In this document: positions 34,201-44,719 of the stretch, piece by piece
Numbering within the stretch: position 1 is the first letter of the stretch
How the letters are laid out: each line of letters opens with the position of its first letter
Program-made: the position numbers and the translations under genes
Notes under the pieces: model-generated
What the model was told of the DNA's origin: nothing
The model's database searches: none
What the model saw: only the letters and a program-made list of their open reading frames with translations
From: Diplocarpon mali
Lineage: Eukaryota; Ascomycota; Leotiomycetes; Helotiales; Drepanopezizaceae
Reading direction: 5' to 3'
DNA length: 64,000 nucleotides
Assembly: GCA_024741835.1 (NCBI GenBank)
Contig: JAENRP010000025.1
Span: 191,241 to 255,240, forward strand

Positions 34201-35344
34201 CCTTGAAGTACTAAGTAGACAAAAGTGGGTATAATGGAGCACTGTAATCAACCTTGACAAGGAAGGGATCGCTTCTCCCCCGGCAGACACCCTGGGGAAA
34301 TAGCAACTCGGAATGAAATACCGTGTTCTGAATATCAAGACAGTATCATCAAGCTCAAATCCGGGAACATTGAAATAGCTCAAGTAATTTTCTGTATTGC
34401 ACAGGCAATTGGTTTGACAAATAAGTTACGCTATTGAAAAACGAAGAATTGGCAAAGTAATTCGTTGCAAACGTACTAAGCCCTACGCAAACAAACATTC
34501 AATCCTTGCATTCCCACTGTAAGCCCTTCTTGTAATTGAAATTACAAGTACTACTTCGCCTTGTATGTACTGTCTACGGACATACCAGGGGAATCCTTTC
34601 ACACTTCCTATACTAAGCAAGGGTATGCGGTAGGATAGAAGTGCGAAGTAAAATCATTAGAAAGCGTAGCGAGTTTCAATATTCTGCCACCCATTGTACT
34701 GTATCAAGGCGGTGTGAGAGATTTCCCCTAGTATCTCCGTATAAAATCCCTCATCCCCTTTTTCCCACCACGCCCCACGGAAACAGAGGTTAGAAGTATA
34801 GCCACTGATCAACGGCTGCTAGCAATCAGGTAGTACCCGGGACCCTAGCCAATTAAATCAACGTAGAATCATCGAGAGCTCGACACGTGTTATACCTGGT
34901 AGCCGGCAGAAAAGTGAGCTCTCTATTGCAATGAGGGGAGCGCAACGTAGATAAGCGACGAGGTTATGAATCTCAAGAATTACATCAAAAACTAAAAGGC
35001 ACTACTAGAGGAGTCTATGAAGAGTTTGGTGTTTCACTGTGAAGGAGATATCAATCTGTAATTGATGCCCAGAGAGGCTATGCAAAATACTGGCGAAATA
35101 ATATTGTTGACATTTTCGTTTCTTTGAAAGCGGTGAGCTTAGCGGTGTGCTGAGAGGATTGGACACTTTTAAGCTTTTGTTCCGTGGGGGGAGTGGGAGT
35201 AGTCAAACGCCTGCGATAAGGTGACAGAAAGTTGGTCATAGTGTAAGGCTGTGGGGAGAGGCGCAGCCAACCATTACTTCGTATTTCGTAGAAGTTGATA
35301 ACACCGAAGTTACAAGCATAGCATGTATTATTCTATTATATCTA

Positions 35345-35643
35345 TGTAGGTTCTGTACCGGTATCGATATTCACGTGAATGATATCGAGTACTTATGTCA
35401 AAAATGAATCTATTATAATATCTGTCTTCTTTATATATGACCGAGATAGTGCCTTTATACATCTGAATTCCCCCCCTCTTATAGTCTCCCCTAGCCGTTT
35501 ACGGATATCCTTCCGAAGTCCTCCGACCGAATAGCTATCCGAAATATATATGAAACCCCTCCGATCGCATATGGTATAGCTTTGTAGCATGACCCTAGGA
35601 ACGAGGGCAACTTGCCTCTTGTACAAGAATCTGCGTACCAATA
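35345..35643 (+). repeat. Solo LTR, copy 2, with perfect ATCTA target-site duplication
   Basis: This 299 bp sequence is collinear with 7465-7764 over its whole length. It starts TGTAGG and ends ACCAATA, where copy 1 ends ACCAACA. It is flanked on both sides by ATCTA (35340-35344 and 35644-35648), the 5 bp duplication left by LTR-retroelement integration. Most differences from copy 1 are C/T or G/A, and copy 2 carries more T and A, fitting RIP in an AT-rich block. Confidence 0.85.
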
Positions 35644-36357
35644 ATCTACTATGCCTTGTAGTTCAAGATCCTGTTCAGGTCAAAAATTTGCAGCAACCTT
35701 GTTGAAAAGTTGGCCTAATAGCATCAGGAACTAACCATCATTAAAACATACGAAAACTGGACCAAAGTCTTACTAACAGATAGTGTATAAGTATTCGCAC
35801 CTGTCTGTTCAGTATTAAACCCTTTATCTTGAGAATCAACTATGGTAAAAAGCAAAAACTGCAAAATCAATCACTGCTAGAATAAAGCCTATTTTAGTAT
35901 TGCTTCATTCTTTATTCTTTTTAATTTAGATGGGGAATTGAAAGAATGATATACTACATCCTAGGCTAAACAAATACCACTTGAAGGTGTATTTGTGCCT
36001 TATATACACACAGTAAGTACAACCATTGAAAATCTACCCTCGCAAGCACGCTCATATGGCTTTTTTATGGCCTCTGATAAGGAAACCACTGTGTCAATCG
36101 CTCTGTAAAGCATACATCCAAGCATATGGGAAGCACAGATTAAAAGCTGGTCCATTTACGCTTGCAACCCCAGCCAGGGTATTCCCAGGGACTTACCACA
36201 CATAGAAGTACAGAGCTCTGTACAAAATACATCGTAGAGAGCAATTCAAGCTAATTTCATTAGCTAAGTACTCTGCAAGACTACCAACACGGGCTCTTGT
36301 TTCATATGTTTTGAATTTAATAAGGGGGAGGAAGAAATAGTTCGTGCACAGCACTTT

Positions 36358-36470
36358 ATCGCCGGCCAAACCAACACTGTATTGGCAATTGGTGCAAGGG
36401 TGGTTTTCAGAAGGTTTGCGAGTTTAATATACTTTCATATGGTATGCGGTATGATATGAGTGAAGCTTCA
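36358..36470 (+). repeat. Diverged dispersed repeat, copy B
   Basis: GGCCAAACCAACACTG followed by GGGTGGTTTTC and AATATACTTTCATATGG aligns with copies A (16250) and C (37555) in the same order. This copy has more T and A at the variable positions. Confidence 0.4.
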
Positions 36471-37554
36471 CTAGCAAGAGGGTTACTACCCCACTTTGTA
36501 AGCTGCTTCAAGTTGGCGAATTTTTGAACCAAACAGCGCTCAAATTGATCACAAGGCTTTCCGAAATGGTAAATCCCGAGCCGCGAGACGCCGTATTAGC
36601 CGGTGGGAAGCCAAGCTAGCCAGGGTTTTGAAGCGTTCTATTGGTCATTCGTTGGTTTTAGACTTCGCAGAGTAGAGTAGTTAAGCGGAGTTGATGAGGC
36701 AAGTATGGCGCTAGGCTTGATTAGGGTTGTTATGCCATACGAAGTAAAACAAACGTTGATCTAATCATGCCTGTACAGTAGTACCCAGCCCTACGAATTA
36801 TATCAAAGCCAGGTCTGTTGTAGAAACCTTTGGAAAATAATACAAGCCGGAGTGACAGCTAAATCCCTTAGAGACTTAGATACAGAATCCAGTTTTGGGT
36901 CCAGTATTGGTATAGCTTACGTAATACTGAAGAGCAAGAAATAGTACGCATGGCTCCAAAGCTGTCAGCGAACTCGACTGCTCAAATATTACAGAGTCAA
37001 GTGATGTAGGCCCTGGCTCAAGTATATATCGGATACGTAGTGCTCAAGACTGAAAACCCCAAAGGAATCTTCTTCACGATACGCGTTTAATTTTGATTGG
37101 TTATATATTTTAAATTATTGGCATTATGTCTTAGCTTATATGTATGTGAAACTCGAAAGCGTAAATCATCTTGATTTCATATGGGGTTATATCCCAACTT
37201 GGGCTGTCCAAACATCACAGACAGCTCAGATAGTGCACACTCAATAGGTACGAATCCTTGGATTAAGAGTTTAACCTTGATGAATGACCTGAACTGTAGC
37301 TGACCTGAACGGATTTGTTGCTATGGAATCTTGTGAATTCTGTTACAGCTCAAATATTAACAGGTAATAATTCTTAACCGGATTGAAGGTTTCCCAGTCA
37401 GCTTGTCAAGTACACAAAAGCGGCGTGGGTGAACTGGCATACGATATGTGTGTGTGCCTGAAGGCCTTGAGCCAAACTAGGCGATTCCTATTATCAAATA
37501 CGCAAAGGAAGTTTCTTGCCTGCATAAGTGTTTCAGGTTGATGTTTCACGAGTT

Positions 37555-37655
37555 GCATGCAGAACAGACACCACATTAGCGTACTGTCAAGAATGGCTCA
37601 AAGCGCATATGCAGGGCTCAATATGCTTTCATGTGGTGTCTGCTTGGTCTGGGAC
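37555..37655 (+). repeat. Diverged dispersed repeat, copy C
   Basis: ACACCACATTAGCGT followed by CAATATGCTTTCATGTGG aligns with copies A and B. The boundaries are approximate. Confidence 0.4.
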
Positions 37656-38909
37656 AAAAAAAGAAGTACTATAGCACAGCGGTTGTCGTTTATCCTTTGA
37701 CAATAAGAGCGGCCTGGAAATCCGAACTCCAATTCCTTATGATCCTTGAAATTTCCATAAATGACCTCTACCAGAACAAAATCCTGTAATTATGCTTCGG
37801 CGTATCTTATCTGGATATCTATGAGATTCTCGGGTTTTTTCCTGTCTTACGGTTGACTTGCCAGAATTCAGGTTGACTACCGAAAAACAGGTGGTAAAAA
37901 ATACCCGCTGCACCTCTTTACTCAGTATTCCCCTCTTTGGCCTCCGCAGATAGTGGGTGGATGAGTGTTTCGAGAAGCAGCCGTTTGCTTTAGAACGGAA
38001 GGAATATGCTATCTTATATTTTTTGTCTTTTCTTTCGTAGATAATAAGTCACGTAGTGAAGGGTTTTTAGCTACTCGGATCTTGGTATCCTATACTTCAA
38101 ATCGCTTTTGTAATTGATGTTTAGTAGTAGGCAACGATTGATGTGTTTTTGATCAACCATCGGCAAAAAAGGGGGGAGAGTCGCATTACGTAGCACATCG
38201 GCCTGGGGTAAGTACCTCGCTCGGGTCCAGATCCCCTGGGCCGGGCTATATTACCACTTGTATGGACATATTACATGCATTTGTATGATCGGAGTTTATT
38301 CATGTTTCATCTTCTTTCTCTGCAGGTAGCCTGTCCACCTGCTGGTTCCTCTTGCTGCTTACCTGATCTGTGCATCTGCCAGGGGTATCACTGATCCTCA
38401 TCAGATCCTCACCAACTCAGGTTGATTGTTGTCAAGTCCAAATTGACAAAGTTCTCTGCATTACCTTACCCGTCGAGAGCACCGGACACGGATGACCCGT
38501 TCGTCACCCCAGCCTGGAAAACTTCGGATCCTCCCTCTGCTAAAGCTCTAAACTTTGATGGCTGCCAGAACTTAACAGCTACCACTACAGCGTGGAAGCC
38601 GGGGACGGAGGAAGGACGGAGAGGACAGGGGGAGGGGGCTGAAGTTTGAACTCTGTTGTTCTACCGCAGTGAAAGCGGCAGTCGGAAAGGTACGAAGGAG
38701 CGCTAAGCTTTGGAGGAAAATTCTATTCAAAATGCCTTAAAGCAGTGTATGGCTTCAAGGCAAGAATTGCGCCATGGCTTTCTCGTCTTTGCTTCTACCT
38801 GTTTACCGGCTGGCGGCCCTCCTCTTTGCCCGAACTTCTCGACGTGCCATTTGATCACCAAATTTTGATCGATGGGAGCCGTAGTGGTGTTCGCCAGGAA
38901 TAATCCAAG

Positions 38910-40620
38910 ATGGTGGACTTTGCCGTGGCTATACCTACGCTCGTAGGAAGCTACTTGTCAATGTTTGCTGCTGGGTCAATTTTGATTTGTTACTTCGTTC
39001 TCCCGTCGCAAAAACACTTCAGGCACACCCTCATTATAAACCTTGCATGTGCCGGTGAGCGACAACGCAACCCAAGATGATATCGCCTCCTAATAACATC
39101 GCCAGATTTCTTCAATGCGCTGAACAACAGTATCTCCGGATCATATGTCATGGTCCACAAACATATCCCTCCTGGAACAACCTGCAGTCTCAACGGTTTG
39201 GTCGGGCAGTTGACAGTGCAAGTATTACTCCCCCCTCCCCTCCCGCACATCACATGAATGAGAACTAATAGCAGACAGGCTACGGACTTCTCGATACTAT
39301 TCATCACAATTGCCACAGTACTTACTTTGAGGCGATGGAATTACGAGCCGAAGATAACCAGGTTAGCGAGGCTATTGATAACTAGCGGTATCTGGCTCGT
39401 TCCAATCGCGACAAGTAAAAACACCAACATCATACTTGAATATCTTGAACTGACGCTCAAGCAGGTACGGTGGGACTCGGGCTCAATGCATACCAGCCTG
39501 TGAGTGGCAATTGGTGCTGGATCAGCAGTCACAGAACTCTCCTTCGCTTAGCTCTCGGGCACGGCTGGCGGCTCTTGATCATCATCGCAACGATCTGTCT
39601 CTATGCTTACCTTTTTATCTACATTCACCGGCACTTTGCATCTCTAAGATCGAAATCTATACTCAGCAACAACTACTCCGAAACAGCCGCGAACCTCACA
39701 GTACAAAGTGCTGGGTCCATAACTGAAGTGACTTCGGAAGAAATCCATGTTCACGATGAATTTGAGATCCGCGATGAACCATTCGACGTGTACTGGAACG
39801 TCCAGTTCCCGGAGAAAGAGTTGCAATACTTCGAGTTCGTAACTCCTGAGCCTGCACTAAAGCGGGATGTACAAGTGAATGGCAACAAGCCTCCTCAACC
39901 CCTTCTAAATTCTATTAGCCAGAACTTCGACCTCAATACTTTAGAACAGTCCCTCGTCAATAATAAGCCCTCTCCATCCTCTCATCGTTTTCGGCAGAAG
40001 ATACCACTCCTCAAAACCCGAGATCCTCTCGCAATTGTTCGGCGACCGCCTCCTCCTAGTGGCATAACTGTGACGATCGAGACGGCGCCATCCGCGGACA
40101 GAATTCTTCGGGCTCGTGAGAAACAGATTCTTAAGCTGCTTTTCTTCAATGCGTATCCTATCGCTTATGTTCTGCTTTGGGTGCCTGGGTTTATCAACCG
40201 GTTTGTGGAATATAGTGGAAATAGTAGTCGTGGGTTAGCGATCGCTCAGGCGAGCACACAATACGTTGGATTGGCTAATGCTTGTAAGTTTTTCGCTTCT
40301 GTTTTGCTGTAAAAAATCTACCCGCTGGATGTGTATCATCGCCCTCGCTTAAGCATGTCCTCCCAGCAGTCCACTAATTTTGTCTAATAGTGGTATATGG
40401 CTACAACGAAAGGATATGGACCCTTGCAAAGCAGTGGTGGAAATTGAAACGAAAACAAGGAATGCGGACAGCTTTCAAAGCATGGATAGGGAAAGACAAG
40501 AACAAATTCAGGCTTCGATATCGGGAGTCCACTTCCTCGACCCGTCATTTTTTTGACTATGATCAAAGACCTCTGAGCTCTCGAGCCACATATAACAAAT
40601 ACTCGCCATCGTTTTGTTAA
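38910..40620 (+). CDS. Git3-like G-protein-coupled receptor
   Basis: Five exons: 38910-39054, 39106-39221, 39279-39414, 39465-40283 and 40391-40620, giving 481 aa, phases all consistent. The first exon (MVDFAVAIPTLVGSYLSM) is not visible as a long open frame but joins smoothly. Seven hydrophobic spans are expected. Recognisable receptor marks are LTVQATDFSILFITIAT (third span), PVSGNWCWISS before HGWRLLIIIATICLYAYLFIYIHRH (fifth span), and, after a hydrophilic cytoplasmic loop of about 170 residues, LFFNAYPIAYVLLWVPGFINR and AQASTQYVGLANALVYGYNER (last spans). These match the fungal Git3/glucose-receptor-type family, which signals through a G-alpha protein to cAMP/PKA. The ligand cannot be told. 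The gene lies between two transposon blocks but shows no damage. Confidence 0.85.
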
Positions 40621-41234
40621 AGCTATTTGCTCTTTGTATATGGATAATACAAGCAGGCCACGTAAAATTGAGTTTTTCGCAAATCTTCAGTGCCACACAT
40701 TATTGTGCTCTCATCCATTCGGTTGGTTCAGCAGAGGTATCTATTCAAACTGACTTCGGCTTTGATAGTGTATATCGGAAAATTTATTCATGAGATGAGT
40801 CAGGGTGACTGCTGGTCTATTAAGCTCTTGAAATTTTAAACTTATATCACTTTTCAATACTTAAAAGCTCCGGTAACACAAGCGCCCTGCACTACTTGTC
40901 GGTGTCCTAGTCGACTAAACCCCCTCCCCCGAACCAATTAGTAGTCATTGTGCCGAGAAGCTTAGATCATGGGATTGAATATCATACTTGGCCAGGAAAC
41001 AGGTGGCAATTTTTGCTTACTAAGATTCACATGCCACAGCCGTTGATTGAGATACTCATCTTGTAACCATCCCGGTCTAAGATAAATTACCTTCCATCAA
41101 TCATTATACACGCCCCATATCTAGGCTTGCCCTGCTATAACTTCCCTACCTTATATTTAAGAACTTACAATTTTACTAATAATAAAGATATAAAGCTAGA
41201 AATAGAATCGTTTGAAATCTCTATCTTAAGACTT

Positions 41235-41600
41235 TAGTATTTGGTATACCAGCCCTTAGCCTTTCTTAAAGCCTAGAGGCGTTTAAGCACAGAATTGATA
41301 AGCTTATTAATAAGCTTTTATATAATTGCCTCTGCCTCTTTAATCTGTTACTTTAGTTTAGCTATATCCCTTCAGTTACTTTTAATAAATGGATATTTAA
41401 ATAGCGCTTATATAAAAAAGACTTTAAACCTTGCCAAATATGCGTAATAAGGTTTATATCTAAGCTACATATAGGCTAGTTTATGAATTATATTCTATAG
41501 TCCTTAAATTAATCTTATAACTCCTTTGCTACGGAGATTCTAGCATTATCTTATGTATGGAATTAGCCGAGTAAGTAACTTAGTAATAGGACAGCTTCAA
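41235..41600 (-). pseudogene. Degraded Tc1/mariner-type transposase (DDE domain, C-terminal part)
   Basis: Read on the minus strand, about 41490-41440 gives N-stop-PICSLDINLITHIWQGLK, which mirrors the family motif NWPPYSPDLNPIEHVW with Trp changed to a stop. Near 41300-41235 the frame reads LINSVLKRL-stop-ALRKAKGWYTKY, matching the C terminus (ending GWYTKY) of fungal Tc1/mariner transposases. Stops occur where Trp or Gln would be, the footprint of RIP. Upstream parts of the transposase are probably present to about 42000 but are too altered to delimit. Terminal inverted repeats were not identified. Confidence 0.6.
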
Positions 41601-41952
41601 GAGCTTTTAAATAGCTGTAGGTAGTATACCCGTTCCCTTTAGATATCAGATCCCTTTTTAATATTATTAGCTCAGACCTTCTATAAAGCTATACAGCACC
41701 ACATGCTATGATAGTAATATCCGTTTATCTGTAATTTATTATATTAACTACTGTTTTATTTATCCGTTTACTCATAAGCCGCTATACCTATCTAGTAGGG
41801 TTTAAGGTATCCGAGGCTATTGAGCATTTATTAAAGAAGATCCTTTACTAAGTAACATTAGCAGATATAATAGCATTATGTAAGGCATATAATTTAATAA
41901 GCTCTTCTTCTTTCCTACGCTAAGACTAATAAAATCAAGCTTGTAAAGATAG

Positions 41953-42237
41953 TGACACGATGGCATTACGGAGTTACGGCGTTAAAGTTTTGGAACATAT
42001 ATATGAAGCTGAATTACCCCAGTTTCTACTTTAATTAGGTGTACCAGAAAATGCTTGCATAATATTACAGGAACGGGCAATAGGGCCTCTAGCCTGTATA
42101 TTCAAGTAGGAAGTCTCACTATGTAAGAGATCTCCAGCTTCTTCGTTTCCTTTGTGTTAGACCTATAGAATACACCTTTGCACCTATTCTTGCTACCATA
42201 CTTGATCCCGCGACACCGGCGGTTCTGTGTCATTACA
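41953..42237 (+). repeat. LTR-like repeat, copy 2
   Basis: Aligns along its length with 462-748, sharing TGCTACCATACTTGATCC, CACCGGCGGTTCTG and other blocks. It starts near TGACACGATGGC and ends CATTACA. It keeps TG and CG dinucleotides that are TA in the other copy, so copy 1 is the more mutated in that stretch. No clear target-site duplication was found, so the outer limits are uncertain. Confidence 0.5.
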
Positions 42238-43100
42238 AAGCTCTTTCAAGGATATCCTTTTTTTTATAGATAAACCCTTTTTATCAATTTCCACAGCAAC
42301 CATGTTGCAGACAAAAATCACAAAAGGAAACACCGTGTGACGCTTAGCATTTAATCTAGCCACTAAATTCCTCAATCACACAAGAGTGGGAGAGACCTAC
42401 AAGGCGATACTCTAGAGCCACGAAGAAAGATCATAAGCCATTTGGAATTGAAAATACTGTAGCTGAGTCGCATTTTTAGCTCTGTCATCTGGCACACTTG
42501 AAACATTCGGAACGCTATGAAAAGATCAGTAAAAAGTGCTCTCAAGCACGGGAGTTATCCAGCGGGATCAGAATTGAACGAATTTCATGAGAATCTACAA
42601 GTATCTGTATGCCATGATTCTATGATGAACTTTATCGGGGTCAATCTGATAGTTCGGGAGACTAAATTCCTTAGGGTATCAGCGTAGCTCTCATACCTCG
42701 GTGAGGCTCCCAAAGACTCAGGAGAAAGAAAAAACAGATATAATTGACCTTAGTAGTTCCGTTCGGCGGCAATATGTGGAGGGCAGGTGATCAAGAAAAA
42801 GGGGCTCTAGCGAGGTTCTAACGGGACCTCAGGCCCAAGGAGAGATATCATCTTCATCTCAAAAGAATATAAGAAGCAGAATATGGGCCCGCAAAATGAC
42901 TGACCATTCTCAAAAATCAATCAAACTCTGTAGAATTTCGCGAAATGCTTCGCGGATACGAAAGGTGAGGGACAGGAGTAAGTTTCACCTCTCACCTTTC
43001 CAAGCGAATGTTCAAAATTGGACGCTAACATGACGAGCCCACGCACAATAGGAATTGAAGCACAATGGTAGCGTGTCCCCGCGCTGGAGTTCATTCCAAA

Positions 43101-43108
43101 TATATAAG
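43101..43108 (+). promoter_or_regulatory. TATA box of the 2EXR gene
   Basis: TATATAAG lies about 145 bp before the ATG at 43253. Its position is the reason for preferring that start over the upstream in-frame ATG at 43055, which would place the TATA box inside the coding region. Confidence 0.4.
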
Positions 43109-43252
43109 TCCTGGTGTGCCTCCGGCTTGGTCTTCCCCAGCAATCTTCCCCACCTCATACTTCTACTTGGTTCACAGGAGATCCTAGCATCAAAACCTCG
43201 CTCAGACATCATCTGCCTTTCACCGAACGATTTCTCACTCGAAGACTACTTG

Positions 43253-44116
43253 ATGATCATCATGTGTTCCAAGCACCAATTCAACCCGATGTCCTCCGTC
43301 AATCCTGTCTCGTATGCCGAAACCCCAGTCAACAAGTGCGTCACGTTCACGGTCTTCCGCGCACTGCCTCTCGAACTGAGGAACATGGTGTGGGAGCTCG
43401 CACTGCCTGAAGGTCGTATCCTGGAGATGAAATACTTCCCTGGAGAATTCTCACGCGATGCAGCCATCAAGCAAGCCCATGGATCAGTGGCCAACATCTC
43501 ACGAGCATGCTCAGAAGCCCGTACCATCGTCATGAAGCGCTACCAGAAGACCCACGTAGAGCACGTGGGCCATACGGGCACGGCTCGCCATCTCAATCCT
43601 CAGTATCTGGTCGACTATGCTACCGACATACACTACTTTCCTCACACGACTTTGGAGGTGCCTCTGACGCTCATTACACCCGATGAGATTGAAAATTGGG
43701 GAAAGATCAAGAAGATCGCGCTGGCGATATCCAGTTCGGCTTACGGCAGTGCGTACATGACAGCTGACGAGTTTGCACCAGAGAATTTTGGAATCCTGAG
43801 GAGTCTAGAGGAGATCATCTTCGTGGCTGACGAGGAGAGATTTTTCGCGGGTATGAAACAGATTGACTCGGAGCTCGTCAACAAAGACTTTGACGACATA
43901 GAATTCGCGGGAGTGGACACTGCACGTCGTACGCCACTGGTACGGTTGGACTTGGAGGTGGAGGCTAAAAGAGACCCTGTCTACCTGTGTCTGATTGAGG
44001 ATCAGATCAGGGAACTGAAGGGCATGCTTGGTGAAAAAAATGTGAGCCAGGCCTATGAGGGTATCAAAGTTTCCCTAGAGGTCTGGCGGAGGCCATGTGA
44101 TGAGTTTGATGATTAA
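43253..44116 (+). CDS. 2EXR-domain protein, function unknown
   Basis: Single-exon gene of 287 aa from the ATG at 43253. An in-frame start at 43055 would add 66 residues that look like leader sequence. Residues about 32-62 contain FTVFRALPLELRNMVWELALPEGRILEM, the 2EXR motif found in a very large family of filamentous-fungal proteins; it resembles an F-box-like helix pair. The remainder contains the pattern ISRACSEARTIVMKRY and HYFPHTTLEV, also usual for the family, and a Glu/Asp-rich second half. No member has a well-established biochemical role, so none is assigned. The gene is intact and uses ordinary codons, unlike the AT-rich sequence upstream. Confidence 0.85.
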   Translation: MIIMCSKHQFNPMSSVNPVSYAETPVNKCVTFTVFRALPLELRNMVWELALPEGRILEMKYFPGEFSRDAAIKQAHGSVANISRACSEARTIVMKRYQKTHVEHVGHTGTARHLNPQYLVDYATDIHYFPHTTLEVPLTLITPDEIENWGKIKKIALAISSSAYGSAYMTADEFAPENFGILRSLEEIIFVADEERFFAGMKQIDSELVNKDFDDIEFAGVDTARRTPLVRLDLEVEAKRDPVYLCLIEDQIRELKGMLGEKNVSQAYEGIKVSLEVWRRPCDEFDD

Positions 44117-44719
44117 AGCTGGAAAAACCGACCTTGTATGGTAGGAGGCGGCTGAAAGATTTGATACCGAAAAACTTCTGATTGAGCTGGACAATGAAAT
44201 CGTATTACTGCACCGTGACAAAGATACTTGGAAAGATTCTACATCAATTTTTTTAAGAACCGAGTTCAGCTTCCGCTATGAACCGAATCTTGCGGTAGCA
44301 GAAAGCCCAAGTGCACAGACTGGTTAGTATCAAGGAATTACAGAAGCTAGAATCAGCTAAACGAATTCATAGACTGGAATCCAAATCGCACTAGAAGTGT
44401 TGCTTAATGCCTGCTCCCATGAATTTAGTAACTGTCATATGAAGCAGAGCAAGTTTTCATGCCTTTTTACGAGCACAGGCGGGCAGTGACCTTTACAATT
44501 ACCGGGAAGTGGAAGCTTTACAATTGGATAGATATCGAGATCGAAGCACTGAGGAGATATGCAGATCATAAATTTCGTTACTCCGAACAGAATTGCGTGA
44601 ACAGGTAAAGCCAATGTGCATATAAGAACCAACGCTGACAAGCACATCCGCCTTCAACATATATCATTTAGTCATTACACCAATCCCATCTCATGACCCT
44701 GTTAATCCCAGGAATAAAC
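44117..44719. other. Convergent spacer between 2EXR and condensin genes
   Basis: About 600 bp of probable 3' untranslated sequence. A 70-codon minus-strand frame at 44435-44647 begins with a signal-peptide-like stretch (MCLSALVLICTLALPVHA) and has six further cysteines or histidines spread over a short mature part. It starts only 73 bp after the condensin stop on the same strand, so it is more likely chance than a gene. Confidence 0.4.

Larger units (their letters stand above)
31284..38909. mobile_element. AT-rich repeat block, RIP-degraded, without intact genes
   Basis: About 7.6 kb, mostly strongly AT-rich, with only short stop-broken frames (for example 31930-32217 minus and 34165-34383 minus). 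It holds solo LTR copy 2 (35345-35643) and two copies of a diverged dispersed repeat (about 36358 and 37555). No transposase or pol domain can be read in it. From about 38200 the composition becomes more balanced, which is likely the upstream region of the receptor gene. Confidence 0.55.
40621..43096. mobile_element. AT-rich spacer with transposon remnants
   Basis: About 2.5 kb. It contains a degraded Tc1/mariner transposase on the minus strand (about 41235-41600) and LTR-like copy 2 (41953-42237). The rest shows no gene. Confidence 0.5.

Noticed and set aside
43055..43252. Longer N terminus of the 2EXR protein
   Set aside because: A TATA box at 43101 would fall inside it, and its sequence is not family-like.
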